Shown here: piece after piece, positions 11,401 to 41,587 of the stretch
How positions within the stretch are numbered: position 1 is the stretch's first letter
Layout: every line of letters starts with the position of its first letter
Assembly (NCBI GenBank): GCA_011800805.1
Contig: MPNW01000263.1
Location: 29,167 to 93,166 of the forward strand
DNA length: 64,000 nt
Origin: Hirudo medicinalis
Taxonomy: Eukaryota > Annelida > Clitellata > Hirudinida > Hirudinidae
Direction: 5' to 3'
Position numbers and translations under genes: made by a program
The notes under the pieces: generated by a model
What the model was told of the DNA's origin: nothing
The model's database searches: none
What the model saw: only the letters and a program-made list of their open reading frames with translations

Positions 11401-13943
11401 GTGGAATAAAATTTAATTAATAATTATTTCTTTCGAAAATACGTCTCCCCTTAATTATTATGCCATTAATCCACAAAACTCTAAAGAAACCAAGTCGATT
11501 TACATGGAAAGAGGTCCAACAAATACGTATTTTATCTGACTTAACTAATGTACAAAAACATCATTAGTCGATGACGTCACGGCTAGCGAGTGATTAGTTT
11601 AGCGAGTTATTTAGTTTAGATTAATGTTTTTAAAAGATTACATCAACACATCCATACCAGACCAAAATGCTTCTCAGACAAGGTAGATTAAGCACCGCAT
11701 CTATACAGAACCTGTCCCTGGAATGTGCTTAACACGTCATCCATTCCTCAAGTTGTCGTCAGTGGCGCTACAGGGCGTCCTCTGTTCGTTATCTATCTGT
11801 CAGCCTGCCTGCCTGTCTCCTTGTCCTTTTGGTTGTCACCTTTTGGACGCATTCAGTTCTTCTCTAGACGAGCGCAAAAGTCTAGCGGCATGAATTCGAA
11901 GTATGCGGGTGCCCGTGATTTGAATGCAGAAGTCAAGTGGCTGGATGGCTTTTTTCTATCTCAAATCGTCATTGTGTCGTGTGTTGCCATGCGAGACTAG
12001 TGCCTTCCAAGCAGAAGCCATTGGGTTCAAACCCGCCCTTGGACGGTCGTGGAACGTGTTGAATAATTAAGTAATTTTAAATAGTCTACGTTGGTGAGCC
12101 GGTGATCGAGATTGGATCGCTTGTGGGCCACTACTGGAACTGCCGGCACAACAATGGGTTGATTAGGGTCAGTAGCGATTTATTTGGAGTTATTAGTTAC
12201 TAATAACTAGTTATTCATGAAAAGGCAGACGCCATTATTTACTTGATTACGGCGTTATGTAATCTTTAAACTATGTCAAAAATCGTTTCAAAATTACAGC
12301 TTATTAAAAACAAAACTTGTCAGAGCCATGAATAGTCCATCTAGCTGTCTACCCAGCCATCTACATATCTCGTGTGGTTCCAAACCGCAAAAATCCCAGC
12401 GATCCCTTGACCCTGTCGCTTGATCTCAACCTAACCTAGATAAGAATGTTGAGCATTTCGGTACAGCAGACTGAGCTGTAAACCTTCAAAGGAAATTACG
12501 CACTGAGAATGATTTTTATTTGCCCCAAAGTCACTCTTTACACTCTCTGCGCATTAGTACGCAAAGTATGAGCAAAGTAGAAGCAAGCCACTCGATTCGA
12601 GCGATCTAAATTTCATTCCGAGGTTATTGAAATAAAAAAAAAGTAAAGAAAATAAAAAAATGTCAATAATAAAAATCTATTCTTCGGATCGAATCGATGT
12701 CTAAGTCCGTACAAACAATTAGTCGATTTATAAGCGGATTTATGAGACTCATCAGAAATTCCAAAGACCTGAGTACAAATCCGTTAGGTACAATTTTCAG
12801 AACTTTCCGCTACTGAAAACTGAGACTAATTGTTCTTTGGCTGTTCTTCGGTTATGGTTCAGCGCATTCCACAGGTGATTAAGAGGAGCTTGAGAGTGAT
12901 ATGCAACTTGATATGCCATTCCTAAAAGATGGGCATCTCGATAAGATGACGTAAGTCGCGCTTGAATGAATTGGAAGTGTTTTCGAGGTTACAGTCAGAA
13001 AAATTGCAAGACGATATGGCTTTTTGCCGATTGGGGTGAATGTGTTTTGCCACGAAGGGACAAATAAATATGGAAAAAAAAGGAACACAGATCTTGATAT
13101 GAAGTTACTGTCGCCAACAGAAAGGGTGATTGAAAAATATTTTCTTCTAAAGAAAAAAGGTCATCATCCGCTAATGATACAATCTTGAAATGGTGAAGTC
13201 AGAAACTCAAAAAGATAAAACACCTTTTTATCAAATTGTACACAACTTTGTACGACTCCAACCCACTTCGTGATAAACATCCCAAACCAAAGATACATCG
13301 CATTCCGAACTGCAGCACGGACAGCCATAGAGCGGCTTGCATCACTTCTGCAAAGCCGGAAAAGCTGGAAAGCAAGGCATGGAAAGCCTACAGCTTTCCA
13401 GCTCTTCCAGAATGCTCCCGAATACATCTCTCCATCCAAACCTATCACATGAGTACAACAATCAGGGCGCGATAAGATCTCAAAATCCTTCGCTCGCCGT
13501 TTAGTCAAAGAAAGGCGTAGATCTGTTCGGGTTTTCGTTGGATTCGATAAACTTAGGATCAAATCGATTGTGTGTTTATTAATTATATTATTTCGTAAAT
13601 ATCGGGGTTCATCAAATTCCTAGGACGTTAGAAAGAATCGACACATCCGACGGGGCACGGCCATCTTTACGCTGCAGTTTATTTCGGAAAAGGTGATGCG
13701 CAATTCAATAATAAACTTTTTTTAAATAAAATAACTTTTCTGAATAGTATTTTTTATCCATAGATTTAAGGAATTTTGATCTTAACTCTTCTAATTCTCA
13801 TATGTCAACTTTAATCCCGGATTTCGTTCACATGCGATTTGAGAGTACGATATAATGTTCTCTTTGTTTTGCAAATCAAGTGATTAGCCGTGTATTTAAA
13901 TGACTAATTAATTTCTTGACATCCAATCATCCAAGGATCCAGA
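11401..13943. other. No convincing gene; tRNA-like word and hairpin noted
   Basis: Mostly unique AT-rich sequence. Near 11935-12045 there are A-box-like (TGGCTGGATGG) and B-box-like (GGGTTCAAACCC) words, but spaced about 90 bp apart and not foldable as a normal tRNA, so possibly a decayed SINE. At about 13355-13400, AGCTGGAAAGC and GCTTTCCAGCT form an 11-bp inverted repeat. Open frames at 13164-13562 on both strands match nothing I recognise. Confidence 0.45.
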
Positions 13944-14924
13944 ATGACGAGCATTACAATCCGTACTGGCACGAACCGGCCTGAAAAGCCTGACCACCCC
14001 ACAACTAGTGGTGAATTTGAAACTCCAACCTGTTCCAAAGAGAAGTTAACTGAAACCACAAATTTAAGTACAAACGCATTTCCTCGAATAGAATCTAAAA
14101 CATTCCAAAATCTCCCACAAAATCTTTCACCCGATAAAGACTCAATCGAACACAACTGCGACCTGAAAGATGGTGTTCCACCGGACGATTCGACCCTTTT
14201 GGCTCGTTTCTTACCCAAAGAAAGCGCAGAAAAGGAAAACGCCTCTTTAAACAACATTGATAACAGTATCATAACTCCAGAGCTTCAAGAACTACCCTTT
14301 TCCAGCGAAGTTCCAGATGACCAGGCGACGACATCTAAAAGTACAGAAGATTCCGAGCTTGCGTTTCTTGACCCAGTCAAGGCGTCTACAGTTGAAACCC
14401 AAAACACCGACGACGCTGAGATGGGGGATAGCGCTGTCACCACGGTCCTCGGAACTGGTCATTCCCCGGAAAACGATCCCGACCATTCCATGCTAAAGTT
14501 TGCCGTCTTCGAAGTTCAAGACCTAACGGAAGAGCTTAAAAAACTACGCGACCTTCTCGATACTCTGGCCTTCTCAGAGGGTTTCGAACCAATGGTCCCT
14601 CAAGAAGGCAGCGACGATCTCGCCCAAGAACCGACTAAGGACATCGTCATCCCTGTGGTCTTTTCTGGCAATTCGACGGCAGATCGAGCAGACATCCGCT
14701 ACGAATCTCCTCGCAAAACGATACACCAAATCGACACCAGCGAGAGTTTGCCAGTTTCAGAAGCGATTGTAAACGGTCGTCTCAAATCTCTGAACGTGGA
14801 TTGCAAATCTCAGTCTGAGTCTTCCTACTGCAGTGCTTTCGAGAGCTGCGACATCAACGGATATTCAGAAGAGAGGTGCTGCTTCATGAGCTTCAGCCAG
14901 GAGATCCTCGCGGCCGTAAAGTGA
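13944..14924 (+). CDS. Uncharacterised 326-residue acidic protein
   Basis: A single open frame from ATG to TGA, GC-richer than its flanks, without simple repeats. An AATAAA signal lies 39 bp after the stop. The product is rich in Ser, Glu, Asp and Thr and looks largely disordered. It has one hydrophobic/charged stretch at about residues 180-210 (KFAVFEVQDLTEELKKLRDL) that could form a short helix or coiled coil. The C-terminus is Cys/Ser-rich. No signal peptide or membrane segment is seen. It is tail-to-tail with CPSF3, whose stop lies 527 bp downstream. I do not recognise the family. Upstream exons are possible, since the start context is ordinary and no promoter is evident. Confidence is in coding status, not function. 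Confidence 0.6.
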   Translation: MTSITIRTGTNRPEKPDHPTTSGEFETPTCSKEKLTETTNLSTNAFPRIESKTFQNLPQNLSPDKDSIEHNCDLKDGVPPDDSTLLARFLPKESAEKENASLNNIDNSIITPELQELPFSSEVPDDQATTSKSTEDSELAFLDPVKASTVETQNTDDAEMGDSAVTTVLGTGHSPENDPDHSMLKFAVFEVQDLTEELKKLRDLLDTLAFSEGFEPMVPQEGSDDLAQEPTKDIVIPVVFSGNSTADRADIRYESPRKTIHQIDTSESLPVSEAIVNGRLKSLNVDCKSQSESSYCSAFESCDINGYSEERCCFMSFSQEILAAVK

Positions 14925-14962
14925 ATCTACGAATCTCGAGAGCAACGAAATATCTACTTTCA

Positions 14963-14968
14963 AATAAA
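14963..14968 (+). terminator. Polyadenylation signal AATAAA
   Basis: Canonical hexamer just downstream of the TGA of the 13944 ORF, supporting that frame as a terminal exon. Confidence 0.5.
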
Positions 14969-15450
14969 TTCAAAATCAAATATAAACAAAAGTATCGAAA
15001 ATTATTTTTCTAATTAAAATTTTTTTTTTTAAATTTTGAACCACGATCAATCGGAAGTAACTCTCTCGGGCAAAGGTCAAGGATGTTGCCGACTCTAAAA
15101 ACGCGAATTTTTTTAAGTTCTAAATATTTGTACCAGAGGCCTCTTGAGTAAAGTTCATCCATGAATTCACGTGAAACACTCAATATTCTTAGTTTATTTC
15201 TAATAATCATTGTACTAACCATCAAGCCTGGCGCCTTTGGGGTCGCATAACTCCTTTGAGGATAGGCGTAAAGGGTCAGACGAGGTTTTGCTTTTCATAC
15301 AACGGACAATTAAACGAAACAAAACTATTTTTGAAAAACCAGAACTTAAACCAAACGTACTCGTCATAGTGTCACCAATGACAACGGTTTAGCAGTCGAT
15401 AGCAACAAATCATCATCAATACCGGCAGCAACAAGAATGAATACCGATCC

Positions 15451-18447
15451 TCAAACAGATCTTGTGAGGTCTCGTCCGTTGAGAGTCTTCACGACATTCG
15501 TCAACGACTTGTGCAGGAGCGGGTCGTCGCACGTGACTTCCCTCTTGTCGATGTCTATGGTGATGTGGCTGTGGTCGACGATCAAGTGCACCTGATCTTT
15601 CCTGGAGGTTGGGTCGATGCAGTCTTTCCCGAACATGTCGTTAAGGACCATCATGAGCTCCTCGTAGAAGTGACTCTCCAAGTTGTAAGGGGGCACGTCG
15701 ACCGATTGGTCCGGCACGTCCTCAGGCATCGTGAGGATGGCCAGGCTCAGGGTATCTGCCAGCATGTTGCTGAACCTATTGTAGGTCCACTCGAGGGCAA
15801 TCATGCCGGGACTGACAGTTACGGTCATGGACTTGCAGACCTTCATCTTCGTCGGGCGACCCGAAGGATCTGATTCCACGACCTCCACGTCCTGGCAGAC
15901 ATAGAGCAGGTGTCGTAGGATCTGATTTGGGGTTCCGGAGAACGGAATGACGACCCTCGGAGTGATGAGGCCGTGTTGGAGGTTGGTGTGCGACGACAGG
16001 TCGGCAGGGGATATGATCCTGTGGGTGAAGTTCTGCTTGACGAGGATGCCCGAAACGACGTCGCCATGGTTCACCTTCTTTTCCGCAAGCTGCCCCACAA
16101 TTTTGGCCGGTTTTTCCCCTCTGAATGGGAGCTGAAATGGTAATAATTTGGTAAAGATCTGGTCGAGATTAATTGCAGTGTTTAGCTGAGATGATTGGTG
16201 ACAGTGTGATTAGTCAATAGTATACTAATTAATTTGCAAAAGCACCACTGATATCAGTAATTATATCCACTAATGACACCCAAGATAAAGTCATCACGAC
16301 ATCATGACATCGACAAACGATAAGGCCGGTTTAAGTGAATTATAATAATAAAACATTGATTAAACAAACATAATCTGCACATTTAATGTAATAATATGCA
16401 ATATTAATAATAAATAGATAGATACCTATCTATATTACACTATCTACATTTGTCGGCTACAAAATAAAATATGCTAATCAAGTGAACACACTGCCAAACC
16501 TCGACGCACTGCCCGTTCTTTGGGTTGTGGATGTCAATGATATAGCCGGTCGAGTCCCCGTACTCTCTGGTCAGAGCTGCCTTCAGCCTGCTCATTTCAT
16601 TCTGCTCCCCGTGGACTAGGACGATGTGCGTGGGTTTGAGGGTCCTGACGAACTCGCTCGTCTGCTGGTAGTCGGTATGGGCCGAGAACGAGATGTAGTC
16701 GACCGAACACTTGAGGGGCAGCTTCTGCCCGCTCATGGTCACGATTTCTTCCGGCTGAGACAGGATGTGCTTTGCCAGGGTCCCCTCGACGCAATAGCCG
16801 GCTATTATGACCCCGTTGCGCTTCTCGGTGCACCACGATTCGAAGAGCTCCCGCGACAGCCCGCTCTGCATCATGCCCGGGCTGGCCAGAACCACGGACG
16901 GCCCGATGTCTTCGAAGTGGTCCGCACTCCTTAGATTTGAGATGTGCTTGAATTTGAAGGGGTTTGAGATGACGATCTGTTTCTGGATCTTCTCGTTCAT
17001 GGCGTGCACGTACGTCTGGTAGACGGACATGCACTTTTTGGCGAGCGAGGAAGCATAGTAGATGGGGACCTCGTGGAGTTCCGGATGGGCAGCCCAATAC
17101 TCGTCCAAGATCAAGAGCAGTTCCTGAAGTTAAGAAAGTCGGTGAGCTATTAAGAGTGCATTTCTTAGCAATATATGGTACAGCAATATTTCTTGGCATG
17201 GCCATTTGAAAAAATAAATTTTGTTTTATGAATAAACTGACATGAACTTAAATAGGACTTAGAATAAAGTTGTTGACAAAGTTGCAGTGATTAACTTATG
17301 GACAGCCTCAATAATTCCACTTAAATTAAGAAAGAAACTTCCTCTAAACCAAAAATGCACACATCATGAGTACAAAAATGTCACCCACCTGAGCTCTCCC
17401 CAGGGCAAACACCGGTATCAGACAGCGTCCCCCTCTCATGACGATGTCCCTGATGAGCCCAGTAAACCTTGTCTCCCTCTCCTCCCTGGGTTCATGGATG
17501 TGGGTGCCGTACGTCGACTCCACGATCAGCACGTCCGGCTTGACCTTCGGCAACTCCGCCGACATGAGGTGCCTGTCCTCCTGCCTGCTGAAGTCCCCCG
17601 TGTACAAGATCTTGACCCCGGCTATCTCGATCATGAACATGGCCGCGCCCAGGACGTGCCCGGCATTGTAGCACCAGAACTTGATCCCGTTGACCTCCTT
17701 CTCCTGATGGAAGTTGATGGTTTCGATCTTCTCCATGCTCGCCTCGATGTCCTTCTCGGCATAGAGCATCTTGTCGGCAGACATGTTGCTCACCTTGACG
17801 TAGTCAGAGAGGAGCCACCTGTAGGTGGCCTTCGTGGCATGAGTCATGAAACATTTGCCCTGGAGAATTAACGATCTAAATTAATTAACGTTTAACATAT
17901 TATCAACCATGATGAAATTTTTGAAATGGGTTGTACTAAAAGAGGTGTTGTGAATCTGTCCATAATAGTTCACTTATTTAGAATTTAGTATTATTAAGAA
18001 TTCATGGAAATGAGAAGTGGTGATTCAGGATCAGATAGATGAGATTTAGAGCTAGGCTTAATAAACTGGTCAGTTTCGATGAATGTTCGATGAACAAGGA
18101 GCTAATGATAATCCCAATCTGTAAAACATGCAGTGAATCTAATCTTCACCTACCTTGAATGGTGATTTCTGCAAGAACCATGGCAAGGCACCGCAGTGAT
18201 CCAGATGGAAGTGACTGATCAGTAATAGTTCCACGTCCTCCAACTCGTTCTGAATCAAATCGAAGTAAGGAAGAGAATCATGGCCGTTCATTCCTGGGTG
18301 TATTCCACAGTCCAGCAGTATTTTTCTGCCTTTGTATTTCAAGTAGATGCATGATCTGCCAACTTCTTGTCCTGCACCCAGTGGCTGGATTATCAACTTA
18401 TCTTCTTCGACTATCATCTCTTCTGCTGGTCGTTTTCGACTAGACAT
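15451..18447 (-). CDS. CPSF3: CPSF73, mRNA 3'-end processing endonuclease
   Basis: Four exons joined in phase: 18447-18154, 17859-17389, 17123-16500, 16131-15451. They give 689 residues (human about 684). CPSF73 is the zinc-dependent nuclease of the cleavage and polyadenylation complex that cuts pre-mRNA before the poly(A) tail is added; it also acts on histone pre-mRNA. Metallo-beta-lactamase motifs are intact: HFHLDH at 79-84, AGHVLGA with His166, Asp187 in YTGDF, and beta-CASP histidines at 404 (SAHTD) and 426 (VHGEQNE). Each sits eight residues beyond the human position, so the enzyme should be active. The human His two residues before AGHV is Asn163 here. The C-terminal domain (from about 464) is more divergent but keeps [10 protein letters not shown] and the ILVKQNF block. 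Donors are GTAGGT, GTGGGT and GTTTGG. It is head-to-head with TTLL1. Confidence 0.97.
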
Positions 18448-22875
<4,428 letters not shown>

Positions 22876-23942
22876 AATAATTTTGCATTATTACATTCTT
22901 TAAAATTAAAATAAGTTATTTTTACATTTTTCTCTGGATCGGTCTATTGTAATTTCATTGAGTGTTACAAATTGTTGCTAGCGGTCACAGACCCCATAAT
23001 TGTTTTTTTAAATATATATATAATTTATTATCACATGGAAGGAGGTTGTACATTTTCTTTACGTTGATGGACACCCACTTGATGACGATGAAGCTACGAT
23101 GCTTTCAAATGTTTTCAATGATGATTATTGAAGTGATTACAACTTCTGAATTGGCGCCAGGAAAATGGTTCAGCGCCCTTCCTGATGCTTTAGAAATTAA
23201 AAAAAAACTGGTATCGTCATTATTGAATAATGTTTTTTTAAAATCAAGCTAAAGAAAGAACAACACTGTATGATTTCTAGGAATAAAATAATGCTATTTA
23301 TATCGTGTCACGTTTAATGCAATACCGTATTATGTATGAATCACATATATTTCTTACATCGTACAGGCAAAATGACGCGTTATACTAAATGATTGCATAT
23401 CTTGAAAACTAGAGCCAATGGACAATTTTAAATGTCGTTTTCGTCATCAAGTGAAATTCACCAAATTTAGTGAAGTACGGCTGTATTAATTTCTGAAGCA
23501 TTTTGGCTGTTTGCCAGTGTTACCACCTATTTATGCCAGATGAGTCAAATCAGGTCGACATCGTAGCTCGTGAAAAGAGCCGATTTGACGAAGAAGGAGA
23601 GTTTTTTGCCAATACGTTTTCGTCTTTCGTTCAGACACTTTTCTGACTTCTCTCTGAAGTCCTGACTGACGATCATCTCGGTTGGATTGCACAGAGCTGG
23701 TCTTCTTTCTTGCCATCGCTTTATGCCAGCTGAAGAAGAAATGATGACATCTTTAGCTGAACATTTTGAGGAAGAGATTCTGAATTTTTCTAATGAAGCC
23801 ATAAATTATATTATATTACATTACATTATGCTTTTATTAAAGTAGTAAGACCACATTAACCGAAGTGCAATTATATTAATTATATTGAGAGTTTAATATT
23901 ACCAAATAGGGTTAAATAATATCGTGTACACTTGGGTGTCAA
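22876..23942. other. Intergenic, tail-to-tail between TTLL1 and the 23943 ORF
   Basis: AT-rich sequence. An open reverse frame at 23545-23802 (85 codons, Lys/Arg/Ser-rich) lies just beyond the end of the next reverse-strand ORF and might be part of the same gene or chance. No family is recognised. Confidence 0.45.
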
Positions 23943-25394
23943 TCAAATTAAGTATGCATACAAAACAGTGTCCAAGCAACAGCAGAAGTTACCCAATGTT
24001 TCTTGTCTGTATTTGTCGTCTGCAGTCAAGTTATGTCCAGATATGAACTGTCCACTTACTGGAAGCCAGAAAAGTCCCAAAGACAAGATACCTGATGTTA
24101 GAAGCGATGGATTGCCTTTGGTAAAAGGTTCAGCAACATTCAGATTTAACGGTAAGGATTTGGTGCTACTCAATGAGGACTTTGTAAGAGGTGCTAATTT
24201 GTTACGCTGTTCGAAGAAATATTCCCTGGAAGGTGATGGACATTCCCTTTCCAAATGAGAGTCGTTGATCACGGTCGAAGATGGTGCTTCGATTTCACGG
24301 GAGTTCGTGTCTGCCTGCAAGATTGACACTTGTTTATCTTCCACTTCATGGTCGGTCAGCAATCGCTTATTTTCTTTTGTGCTTTTTGTTATTTTAACAT
24401 GTCTTACTTTTGATATGTTTCTTAGCGATCTGGGAAATTGATGATCGGAGCCAAAAGTTTCACTTTCAATATCGTTCAATTTCCTTCGCGTGAGGAAGGT
24501 TTCGGATTGGTGCCTTTGTAGCTTCGAGTGAAATATGGATTGATTTTCATAAATTTTACCTGATTTCCTCTCGCAAGATTTCGCATGATCTGTTTGCTCG
24601 GATGTCAAGCTTTTCTGGACTGGATCGATGGTTGAGATTGTCCCTAAATTTGATGAAGTATTCTCGAGTGGTATTTCGAAGGGTTTTTCTGGGATAACTT
24701 TTAAAGGTCGTTGTGCTCCATAGTGTTCAAGATTCTTTAAAGGAGCGATTCTGTGCTTTCTTTTGGGAAATCTTCCACTCTCTGGTGAATGTTTTTGGAT
24801 CTCTTTCAGCACCGGAAGGCGACATTTTGGATTCGATTCTAAACGCTTTGCCTTCAAGATTTCTGGTACGAAATTGTCTGTTGAGTTAGAAACTGGTTTA
24901 TAAACTTTCATCAACAACTTGATCTTGCCTATCACTTCCGAAGAATCATCTTGAGCCGTCAAGAGACCGTTAATCGAGCAAAAGCTTGTCCTTTGGCAAA
25001 CATTCTGCCTCATTTTGGTCTGCTCTTTCTCCAAACGACAAGACAATCCAATCTCGAATGGTTTTTCGGGTGCCAAAGAACCCTTAGCGCCATCTTTCTT
25101 TCCAACGGAGTCATTTCTTCTAGAATTTTTCTGACTAATGCAGGGTAATATTGTTCTTGTTGCTTTTGGAGTAGGTGTTGGTCCGTTGCTTTTGAGGACA
25201 GCCCCCACAGAACGTCGAGATGTCTTGCAATCAGATGCGACAGCTTTATGAGGATCTCGGGCAACTGTTTTGTGTTTCTGGACTGTCAATTTTTTACGGG
25301 TTTTCTGAATGCTTTCACCTTTCGTGCTGCCAATTTGGAGTTTCTGGATTACGATTCGTGAATTATTTGCAGGATTTGTTGTTGTTCTTCGCAT
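23943..25394 (-). CDS. Uncharacterised 483-residue basic protein
   Basis: One uninterrupted reverse-strand frame without simple-repeat content, clearly longer than chance in this AT-rich DNA. The product is rich in Lys, Arg, Ser and Thr and looks disordered. The words EKPFEI(G/P)L occur twice (about residues 109-116 and 235-241), and basic clusters resemble nuclear localisation signals (for example KRKHR). The last 60 residues are more hydrophobic and Cys-containing (FCCCLDTVLYAYL), so the true 3' end may be elsewhere if an intron begins earlier. No catalytic motif is visible. A microtubule- or chromatin-associated role would be only a guess from composition. The window DNA alone does not show whether further exons exist upstream of 25394. 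Confidence 0.6.
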   Translation of the reverse strand: MRRTTTNPANNSRIVIQKLQIGSTKGESIQKTRKKLTVQKHKTVARDPHKAVASDCKTSRRSVGAVLKSNGPTPTPKATRTILPCISQKNSRRNDSVGKKDGAKGSLAPEKPFEIGLSCRLEKEQTKMRQNVCQRTSFCSINGLLTAQDDSSEVIGKIKLLMKVYKPVSNSTDNFVPEILKAKRLESNPKCRLPVLKEIQKHSPESGRFPKRKHRIAPLKNLEHYGAQRPLKVIPEKPFEIPLENTSSNLGTISTIDPVQKSLTSEQTDHAKSCERKSGKIYENQSIFHSKLQRHQSETFLTRRKLNDIESETFGSDHQFPRSLRNISKVRHVKITKSTKENKRLLTDHEVEDKQVSILQADTNSREIEAPSSTVINDSHLERECPSPSREYFFEQRNKLAPLTKSSLSSTKSLPLNLNVAEPFTKGNPSLLTSGILSLGLFWLPVSGQFISGHNLTADDKYRQETLGNFCCCLDTVLYAYLI

Positions 25395-26360
25395 TTCGAA
25401 ACAAAATGGTGTTCGCGAAAAAGTTTCATTTTAAGATCCCAAAGTCGTAAAGATGTCGTAAAACGCAAGACAGGCTATCAAGATCATGAATAATTGGTAC
25501 AATTACTTTTCTTTTCCATATTTTTTACAATATTATTACATTACATTCCCTTGTTTTCATGCATTTAAATTTTCAATGATACCGACAACAGCCGTCACCA
25601 GACCCGTGTCCGAACTCGAATAAAAATTATTTTTGACAACTCTCCAGTATGACAGTCCATCATCGCTTTAAGGTGAGTCACCAGTCCTAGAAAGAAATGC
25701 GATTGGAGTGGTTATTCCTATCAAGAATCCACTACAGGTATCTCCCGATGGCATTTAAATACCGCCTCTGATACAGGTAGGAGGCACAGGTGTCACCATC
25801 AGATGATCACTGGGTTGGGTAATTGATTGCACTCGCTAGACTCAGGAATACCTTGAAATAATGAGAATTGTTTTTGGACCGGGATAATTAATTTGAACGA
25901 CACTGACGATTGTAAAACTACATTTATTTATTATTTCAATAATAACGATTCTATTATTTTAACTCTCTCCAGTCACATGTCCCCACTGCTTCCCAGTTCT
26001 TAAGCAACTCAAGTCTCGGCTGTTTCCAGATCATTTCCAGAAAAAGATAAATTATAAACTCAAATTTATTATTATTATAAATTTGATTGTAATTTATGAT
26101 GATGATACTTAATGATTACAAACTTAATTAGACAAAAACTCTTTTTAATTAATCGAGAGATTTCATTGATGACGACGACGACGACGGTGATGATAATTAG
26201 CAGCAGCATGTATCCATTCACTAATATGAGGCAGATTTTGTGATGAATGGAACAAGTGACATGCCCTAGTGGGGTGCCCTATTTGAAGTGTGGTCAAGCG
26301 TTGGCAGACAGTCGGTCTAGCCAATGATTATTAAAGATAAATTATGATTGTAGTTAATGC

Positions 26361-26391
<31 letters not shown>

Positions 26392-26616
26392 CATAATATT
26401 ATTAAAAGATAAATTATAATATTATTATTAATGATTTCTTTACATTAATTCTCGCCACTCATAAATTTTAGTTAATCATTTAATTAATAATAACGATAAT
26501 AAAAACACATGTGACGGAAAAGCACGACGACATGCCAAGGATCAGAGAGTACTCACGTGATCACCTCAAATGAAAAAAGTACCTTCCGGTGTCATTCTAG
26601 TGCAGCCCAAGCAACA

Positions 26617-26667
<51 letters not shown>

Positions 26668-28177
26668 AAGCAACAGCAACAGCAACAGCAACAATAATAA
26701 TAACATTTATGTTAATAATTAAGCTTAACAAGTAATTTAATTAAATTTAACTAATAATGGTATCAATTATTAACGATGTTATTATCGTTATTATCTGTCA
26801 ATAAAATATTTAATCGCAAGTCTCAAAATTGTGTTCAACTCCCTCTTCTTTCCGTAGCCTCTACAAACCGCATGCGAAGATGATTGTCTCGTCTTGTGCG
26901 TTATCACTCCCATATCACTTTCCTTAACCGACTGTTTTAATGAGGAATTTGGATAGTGAATTTGGCTTGAAACCAAGCCAAACCCACATTTTACTTTCGC
27001 ATATCCACGTTTAAAGTCCCCCCCAAGTGCTTGAATTACTTGTTGAGGTCCTCTTAGATTATATCGAACATCCTTCTTGCTAACACATCTTGCTATCCTA
27101 GGACAGACATTTATTAATAGAATATTAAAATGAAATTTCAACGCAGATAAAGATTATTGTTGCAAAATTATTTTGTCAGAGTCTAACAAAAAATTTTTTC
27201 TTAATTTTGTGTTTCGAACAATGTTGGTGCCCTAATGACCGTTCCGATTGAATCTTGAAATAAATAAATTTAAAAAACGAAACAAAAACAAATAAATGAA
27301 ATCGATTTTGTTAATTGCTCGGAAATTGTATCGTTGATCCTCAAGATACCGTTTACTAGTTCTAGTAACGAGCCACTTCGTATAATGAATAAAAAAATTG
27401 CAAAGAAATTTTACTTCAAAGAAAACTGACTTAAAATTGTTTCACGACCGGCCGTTGCTGGTGACATGTACGTAATTTAAACTTTCAATTAATTACCAGA
27501 ATTAATTATCTGAAATTCGTTTCTTCATTTATTTTTAGTATATTTAACCAATGTGAAGGTTAAATTAAAATTGCTTTTTATTGCGTGGATATATCTCGAG
27601 CTGCTGGTATTCCAAAAAAGTTATATTCCGCATTAATATGAAAATAAGAAAAGCAGATGAATAACCCAATTCCTTGATGATTGAATGTGCAATTCCTGGA
27701 ACTTGCCGTGTTATGGGTGAATTTGCCGTACAAAATAAATAAAAAAATAGTTCCACCTCCTCTCGATCATGAAACATCACAAGAAACACAAGCACTTTCT
27801 TGCAAAATATGCTCTTGATTTATTCAGAGATAACAAAAAACCCATAACGTGCGGAGCAGACGCCAATGGAACGCATCTTCGTGTGGAGATGGCGACTACG
27901 GCGTGTTCGTATAAAAGACATTTTTGATGAATTTGTAAATTATTAATAGCTAAATGCCGCTATTTAAGAGAAAGCAAGGCGTGCAAATAGTCAAGGAGGC
28001 GTTTCTTATAATCAGCCTTTTAATCATTAGCGGAAGTCGGCCATAACAACTCTCCTAAACAAGGATTCTATCAGTTTTTGAACTTACGCCGACCGTCCGA
28101 CTTCAAAATTTTCCGAACGGATTCCAGTTATTGACTTTTAATTGCCAGCTATTAGCGGTTTAATTCTCCACTTTACC
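25395..28177. other. Intergenic, includes (CAA)n array
   Basis: Region between the divergent 23943 ORF and RSK. It holds (CAA)n/(CAG)n at about 26615-26695, (AAT)n at about 26361-26390 and a short GAC tract near 26172. A 116-codon reverse frame at 26791-27141 is unrecognised. No RSK 5' UTR exon or promoter could be identified. Confidence 0.5.
26615..26700. repeat. (CAA)n microsatellite
   Basis: About 60 bp of AACAACAAC then AGCAACAGCAAC units and AATAAT. Confidence 0.9.

Positions 28178-41587
<13,410 letters not shown>

Noticed and set aside
12028..12045. tRNA gene (GGGTTCAAACCCG)
   Set aside because: A- and B-box words are too far apart, and the cloverleaf cannot be folded by eye.
13164..13562. 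Overlapping ORFs on both strands considered as a gene
   Set aside because: No family match, and both strands are open over the same bases. The internal inverted repeat explains part of the symmetry.
17287..17871. 194-codon forward ORF and similar forward frames over CPSF3
   Set aside because: Antisense shadows of CPSF3 exons 2-4; the reverse-strand frames carry the conserved metallo-beta-lactamase motifs.
26791..27141. 116-codon reverse ORF considered as a transposon fragment
   Set aside because: No reverse transcriptase, integrase or transposase motif, and no terminal repeats found.
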